From Actinoplanes siamensis (lineage in GTDB: Bacteria; Actinomycetota; Actinomycetes; Mycobacteriales; Micromonosporaceae), in NCBI RefSeq assembly GCF_016862395.1, contig NZ_BOMW01000065.1, positions 1 through 64,000 on the forward strand: a stretch of 64,000 nt of DNA, given 5' to 3'. The stretch's first letter is position 1; every line of letters begins with the position of its first letter. Both the position numbers and the translations under genes were made by a program. The notes under the pieces are model-generated. The model saw only the letters and a program-made list of their open reading frames with translations, was not told the DNA's origin and did not search any database. Of this stretch, positions 60,096-64,000 are shown piece by piece.

Positions 60096-60755
60096 TTAAC
60101 GGCGATCCGGCCGGACCAGCCCGCGCCGGGTCGCGATGGCCACCGCCTCCAACTGGCTGTGCGCTCCCAGCTTGGCCAGCACCGCCTTCTGGTGCCCCCG
60201 GCAGGTGTGCACGCTGATGCCCAGCCGCCGGGCCACCGCGCGGGCGTCCAGACCGGCCGCCATCAATTGCAACACCTCGTCCTCGCGGGCCGTGAGCCCG
60301 CTCTCGGTCCGGGTCACGGTGGCCGGGCTGGTGCTGCGCAGCAGCCGCGCCATGATGTCGGTGGACACGGTCATCCCGCCGCCGTGCGCGGTCCGCAGCG
60401 CGTTGAGCACCTCGGCCAGCGCGCCGTTCTTGGAGATGAAGCCGGCCGCGCCGAACGCGGTGGCCCGGCTGATCAGAGTCGGGTCCTCCCGGGCCGTGAG
60501 GATCACCACACGGACGTCCGGCTGACGCACCCGGATCAGCTGAGCGATCGCGATGCCGTCGGCATCGGACAGTTCCGGATCGAGCAGGATCACGTCCGGA
60601 GTGACCTCGGAGGCCAGGCGCAGCGCCTCCTGACCGGTCCGCGCGTGCCCCACCCAGCGCAGGTCAGCCTGCCCCGCCAGAGCGTGTCCGAGCAGCTCGG
60701 CAAAGGTCTGGTGACCGTCGACGACGAGCACTCGGATCGCCTCGTCGTTCTCCAT
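60096..60755 (-). CDS. LuxR-family response regulator
   Basis: A 219-residue NarL-type regulator. The receiver domain has VVDGHQTFAELLGHAL (the first acidic pair is DG instead of DD), the phosphoacceptor in VILLDPELSD, LTAR and the Lys in ISKNGA. The C-terminal LuxR HTH reads LTAREDEVLQLMAAGLDARAVARRLGISVHTCRGHQKAVLAKLGAHSQLEAV. No histidine kinase is next to it. ATG 60753-60755; divergent from a truncated SARP-like gene. Confidence 0.93.
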   Translation of the reverse strand: MENDEAIRVLVVDGHQTFAELLGHALAGQADLRWVGHARTGQEALRLASEVTPDVILLDPELSDADGIAIAQLIRVRQPDVRVVILTAREDPTLISRATAFGAAGFISKNGALAEVLNALRTAHGGGMTVSTDIMARLLRSTSPATVTRTESGLTAREDEVLQLMAAGLDARAVARRLGISVHTCRGHQKAVLAKLGAHSQLEAVAIATRRGLVRPDRR

Positions 60756-60968
60756 GCGTACACCATCCTCTGTCAGCGGGCAGCCCGGCGGGCCCCGCGC
60801 AGTCTAAGGACTACCCGTCAACCTGCCCGCCCTACCAATAGGCGAGCGTTGTGCCACGGCGACGTCAGGTTGCCACCTGATGGCCCGTGCCGACCAGTCT
60901 TTCGGCCGAGGGCACCCCCCGCATTGGGGCTTGCTGGCGCACCGCGGCCGCCGACACGATTCTGAATC

Positions 60969-61451
60969 ATGTACGACATCCAGCTCTTCGGCCGCATCGA
61001 GGTCCGTACCCGTGGCGTCCGCCTCGCGGGCGACGACTTCGGCGGCGACCGCCCGCGTCAGCTGCTCGCCCTCCTGGCGCTGCACGGCGAGCAGTCGCTT
61101 GTGGAGCTGTCCGGCCTGATCGGCGCCCCGCCGGCGACGGTCCGGGCCGACCTCAAGGTGCTGCGCGACCGGCTCGAGCCGGGCGCCCGCGGGCGCGACT
61201 CGGTGGTGGTCGGCAACCAGGGGACGTACCACTTGGACACCGAGCGGGTCCGGGTCGACGTGGCCACTTTCGATCAGCTGATCGCGGCCGCCGAGGGCCG
61301 CCCGCCGGAGCGTGCCACGCGCCCGCTGGCCGCGGCCGCCTTCCTGGCCGCGCGCCCGCTGCTGGAGGACGAGGACGCCCCGTGGGCGGCCGAGCTGCGC
61401 GCGAAGTACCGGGCGAAGCTGCAGACCGCTCGGACACCCAGCACCGTCTGA
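60969..61451 (+). CDS. Short SARP/BTAD-like winged-helix protein
   Basis: A 160-residue protein. DIQLFGRIEVRTRGVRLAGDDFGGDRPRQLLALLALHGEQSL is an OmpR-type winged helix as in SARP activators, followed by TVRADLKVLRDRLEPG, LVVGNQGTYHLDTERVRVDV (wing), and the start of the BTAD domain (FDQLIAAAEGR). The BTAD is cut short after about 35 residues, so the protein is about 100 residues shorter than usual SARPs. GATTC-T-GAATC (60958-60968) sits immediately before the ATG and may be an operator. Confidence 0.82.
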   Translation: MYDIQLFGRIEVRTRGVRLAGDDFGGDRPRQLLALLALHGEQSLVELSGLIGAPPATVRADLKVLRDRLEPGARGRDSVVVGNQGTYHLDTERVRVDVATFDQLIAAAEGRPPERATRPLAAAAFLAARPLLEDEDAPWAAELRAKYRAKLQTARTPSTV

Positions 61452-61521
61452 AGGTCCGGCAGAGATCCCGCAGACCTAAAATCAGGAGATTATTAGGCGG
61501 TACGGGCGGAGAATCGCCCCC

Positions 61522-62121
61522 GTGCTCGATGCCCCGACCGCCCTGCGGCCCGTGCCCCTCGCCCCGGAGATCTCTCTCCACCTGGTCGACGCCCCGCTCG
61601 GCCTCTTCGATCTGACCGGCGGCGAGTTCCGCAGCGACGCCCCGCCCCCGTTCTGGGCCTTCGTCTGGGCCGGCGGTCAGGCCCTGGCGCGTCACCTGCT
61701 GGACCATCCGGGCGAGGTGGCCGGCCGCCGGGTGCTCGACCTGGCCACCGGTTCCGGGGTGGCGGCGATCGCCGCGGCCCGTGCCGGCGCCGCCCGGGTG
61801 GCCGCATCGGACATCGATCCGGATGCGGTCGCCGCCGCGCGCCGCAACGCCGCGGCCAACGCGGTGACCCTGGCGGAGGAGCTGGCCGATCCCGAGGTGG
61901 TGCTCGCGGGTGACGTCTATTACAGCCCCCGGGTCGCGCCACGGATGACCGCGGCGCTGCGCGCGTACCGCCGGGCCGGCGCGGCCGTGCTGGTTGGCGA
62001 TCCCGGCCGGGGATACTTCCCGGAACGGCTCTTCGACCTGGTCACCGAGTACGTGGTGCCGGTCCCGGAGCACCTGGAGGAGACAGGGGAGCTACGGACC
62101 GGGGTCTGGCGCATGCGATGA
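61522..62121 (+). CDS. Class I SAM-dependent methyltransferase (ETFBKMT-like)
   Basis: A 199-residue methyltransferase. PPPFWAFVWAGGQALARHLLDHPG, then the SAM loop VLDLATGSGVAAIAAARAGAARVAASDIDPDAVAAARRNAAAN, LAGDVYYSPRVA and the C-terminal LVGDPGRGYFPERLF follow the nicotinamide N-methylase/ETF-beta lysine methyltransferase group. Substrate is unknown; protein lysine methylation is likely. GTG 61522 has GCGGAG 10 nt upstream, inside a small hairpin (GGGCG/CGCCC, 61504-61519). 71 nt after the SARP-like gene. Confidence 0.88.
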   Translation: MLDAPTALRPVPLAPEISLHLVDAPLGLFDLTGGEFRSDAPPPFWAFVWAGGQALARHLLDHPGEVAGRRVLDLATGSGVAAIAAARAGAARVAASDIDPDAVAAARRNAAANAVTLAEELADPEVVLAGDVYYSPRVAPRMTAALRAYRRAGAAVLVGDPGRGYFPERLFDLVTEYVVPVPEHLEETGELRTGVWRMR

Positions 62122-62140
62122 CCCGAAATGCGTTCACCAC

Positions 62141-62152
62141 ACAACAAGTTGT
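62141..62152. promoter_or_regulatory. Palindrome upstream of the MarR gene
   Basis: ACAAC-AA-GTTGT is a perfect 5-bp inverted repeat, 41 nt before the marR start GTG, in a notably AT-richer patch; a possible MarR operator. Confidence 0.45.
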
Positions 62153-62193
62153 ACGCTACACGTATTGTCCCCACCCATGAGGACGGCAATCAC

Positions 62194-62682
62194 GTGCACG
62201 ACGAGCCCAACGCCACGAGCGGCGTCGCGAAGTTGTCCGACGAAATCCTCCGGTTGATCCGGGTCGGGCCACGTTTTCGGGGCATGCTCAAGACGGGAGA
62301 CCTCGGCGCCGAGTTCTCCGCCCTGATGTTGCTGTTGCCGTTGCGTTCGATGGGCCCGATGCGGGTCACCGACCTCGCCGAGCTGAAGCAGGCCGATCCG
62401 TCGACCATCAGCCGACAGGTCGCCCAGCTGGTCAAAGCCGGCCTGGCACGGCGGGAGGCGGACCCGGCGGACGGCCGGGCCTCCCGGCTGGCGGTCACCG
62501 ACGCCGGCCTGGCCGCGTGCGAGCGCCTGGGCACGGCCCGCGTCGCCCTGCTGGAGCGGGCACTCAGCGACTGGCCGGCCGACCGGGTCGACACGTTCGC
62601 CCAGCTCTTTCACGAATTCAATACCTCCGTCGAGGCGCTGTTGCGCACCGATCTCGGAGCACCACCACGGGAGAACGCGTGA
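62194..62682 (+). CDS. MarR-family regulator
   Basis: A 162-residue winged-helix regulator: KLSDEILRLIRVGPRFRGML, MLLLPLRSMGPMRVTDLAELKQADPSTISRQVAQLVKAGLARREADPADGRASRLAVTDAGLAACERL is the classical MarR DNA-binding core. GTG 62194 gives MHDEPNATSG; the upstream frame to 62128 is alternative. Its TGA overlaps the GTG of the MFS exporter (62679-62682), so it most likely represses that exporter in response to its substrate. Confidence 0.92.
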   Translation: MHDEPNATSGVAKLSDEILRLIRVGPRFRGMLKTGDLGAEFSALMLLLPLRSMGPMRVTDLAELKQADPSTISRQVAQLVKAGLARREADPADGRASRLAVTDAGLAACERLGTARVALLERALSDWPADRVDTFAQLFHEFNTSVEALLRTDLGAPPRENA

Positions 62683-64000
62683 GCCACCCCACCCCGCCGG
62701 TCGCGAGACCGGCCGCGGAATTCACCCACCGACAGATCCTCACGATCCTCGTCGGCCTGATGATGGGCATGTTCCTGGCCGCCCTCGATCAGACGATCAT
62801 GGCCACGGCGACCCGCACCATCGCCGACGATCTCAACGGCTTCGACCTGCAGGCCTGGGCCACCACGGCGTTCCTGATCACGTCGACGATCTCGACCCCG
62901 CTGTACGGCAAGCTGTCCGACATTTACGGCCGGCGGCCGTTCTTCCTGTTCGCCATCGGCATCTTCATCGTCGGCTCGTTCCTCTGCGGCCTGTCGACCG
63001 ACATGTACCAGCTCGCCGCGTTCCGGGCGATCCAGGGCATCGGCGCCGGCGGCCTGATGTCGCTGGCGCTGGCCATCATCGGCGACATCGTGCCGCCCCG
63101 TGAGCGCGCCAAGTACCAGGGCTTCTTCCTGGCCGTCTTCGGCACCGCCAGCGTGCTCGGCCCGATCCTGGGCGGCTTCTTCGCGGGCGCCGACCGGCTC
63201 CTCTGGATCGACGGCTGGCGCTGGGTCTTCTACCTGAACGTGCCGATCGGCATCGCCGCGATGGCGGTCGTGGCGCGGGTGCTGCACCTGCCGCATACCC
63301 GGGTCAGCCACCGCATCGACTGGCCCGGCGCGGTCGCCCTGATCGTCGGCCTGGTGCCCCTGCTCACCGTCGCCGAGCAGGGCCGGGAGTGGGGTTGGGA
63401 CTCCGGCCGGGCGATCCTCTGCTACGTCATCGGCGTCGTCGGCCTGATCGCCTTCGTGTTCGCCGAGCGCGCCTACAAGGACGAGGCCCTGCTCCCGCTG
63501 CGTCTGTTCAACAACCGCACGATCGCCGTCGGCACGGCGTCCAGCACGATCCTCGGCATCGCGATGTTCGGCGGGCTGATGACCGTCCCGCTGTACCTGC
63601 AGATCGTCAAGGGCTCCTCGGCCACCGCCGCCGGTCTGCAGATGATCCCGTTCGTGGTCGGCATCATGTCCGGCTCGATCATCTCCGGTCAGCTGATCGC
63701 CCGCACCGGCCGCTACCGGATCTTCCCGATCGTCGGCAGCACGCTCATGGTGCTCGCGCTGCTGCTCTTCTCGCTGGTCGGGGCGGACACCCCGCTGTGG
63801 CGGACCATGCTGGTGATGGTCCTGATGGGCCTCGGCCTGGGCGGCAACATGCAGCCGATGATCACCGCGGTGCAGAACGCGGTCTCCCCGCGGGAGATCG
63901 GCGTGGCCACCGGCGCCGTCACGTTCTTCCGCTCGATGGGCGGCACGCTGGGCACCGCGGTCTTCCTGTCGGTGCTGTTCAACGTCCTGCCCGGCAACAT
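62679..64000 (+). CDS. DHA2-family MFS drug exporter (3' end outside window)
   Basis: The first 440 residues of a drug:H+ antiporter of the 14-helix type. ILTILVGLMMGMFLAALDQTIMATATRTIADDL is motif C-like/TM1 with the conserved LDxTIV, GKLSDIYGRRP is motif A, RAIQGIGAGGLMSLALAIIGDIVPPRERAKYQG and VLGPILGGFF continue the family pattern. GTG 62679 has GGGAG 5 nt upstream and overlaps the marR stop (GTGA). EmrB/QacA-like exporters of this kind remove toxic organic compounds. Truncated by the window edge. Confidence 0.93.
   Translation, partial: MSHPTPPVARPAAEFTHRQILTILVGLMMGMFLAALDQTIMATATRTIADDLNGFDLQAWATTAFLITSTISTPLYGKLSDIYGRRPFFLFAIGIFIVGSFLCGLSTDMYQLAAFRAIQGIGAGGLMSLALAIIGDIVPPRERAKYQGFFLAVFGTASVLGPILGGFFAGADRLLWIDGWRWVFYLNVPIGIAAMAVVARVLHLPHTRVSHRIDWPGAVALIVGLVPLLTVAEQGREWGWDSGRAILCYVIGVVGLIAFVFAERAYKDEALLPLRLFNNRTIAVGTASSTILGIAMFGGLMTVPLYLQIVKGSSATAAGLQMIPFVVGIMSGSIISGQLIARTGRYRIFPIVGSTLMVLALLLFSLVGADTPLWRTMLVMVLMGLGLGGNMQPMITAVQNAVSPREIGVATGAVTFFRSMGGTLGTAVFLSVLFNVLPGN

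Overview
The window comes from a high-GC actinobacterium, most probably a member of the Micromonosporaceae (Actinoplanes-like). That placement is an inference from gene content. It rests on frequent GTG starts, many candidate leaderless starts, a mycothiol-dependent-reductase homologue, EttA, class F sortase, DUF5130, XRE/DUF5753 and DUF6879 genes, and an Eis-type acetyltransferase. Most of the window is ordinary chromosome, packed with 4-nt ATGA/GTGA overlaps within operons and tail-to-tail overlaps between convergent genes.

Layout. 0-5 kb: end of a cold-shock gene with its terminator, a divergent pair of STAS anti-anti-sigma genes, a GAF-PP2C(SpoIIE)-HATPase regulator, then a decayed stretch with fragments of a Tn3-type transposase, an HxlR regulator and a VWA protein. 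5-13.6 kb: an ArsR/SRPBCC pair with an operator inside its promoter, a family 2 glycosyltransferase, Eis, rpiA, an HSL-type hydrolase, DUF1015 and an Rv2466c-like protein. 13.6-24 kb: pepN, Uma2, a DUF5130/CtaJ-like pair, a secreted protein plus class F sortase, an HNH nuclease, MscS, an MFS exporter with an intrinsic terminator inside its coding region, a truncated haemoglobin and a secreted propeller protein. 24-36 kb: YbjN, thioesterase-EttA operon, otsA, the cobA-cobT-cobC operon and a class A PBP. 36-49 kb: cobB with a proline-rich tail and no glutaminase cysteine, a SURF1 gene, ATP-dependent DNA ligase, a small gene whose start codon sits inside a LexA box, a flavin hydroxylase, an M20 and an M48 peptidase, cobQ and cobD. 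49-51.8 kb: an SSB paralogue, a hydrolase and tRNA-Arg(UCU).

51.8-56.5 kb is a small genomic island inserted at the 3' end of tRNA-Arg. It is bounded by a 36-nt near-perfect duplication of the tRNA end. It holds a truncated tyrosine integrase whose catalytic Tyr reads His, several small genes, a regulator set (short protein, DUF6879, XRE-DUF5753), and an AT-richer gene that looks like the anti-phage HEPN protein ApeA (N-terminal ApeA-like domain, RNNLTH motif). This fossil defence island is the best candidate for an interesting system here.

56.5-64 kb: a 20-bp minisatellite, an E. coli-type serA, a Ser-rich single-pass membrane protein, a LuxR response regulator, a truncated SARP-like protein, a methyltransferase, and a MarR regulator translationally coupled to a DHA2-type MFS exporter that runs off the end.

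Three cobalamin loci (cobA-T-C, cobB, cobQ-D) all lie on the minus strand and together cover uroporphyrinogen methylation, corrin amidation, aminopropanol attachment and lower-ligand activation. No cobalamin riboswitch was recognised near them.
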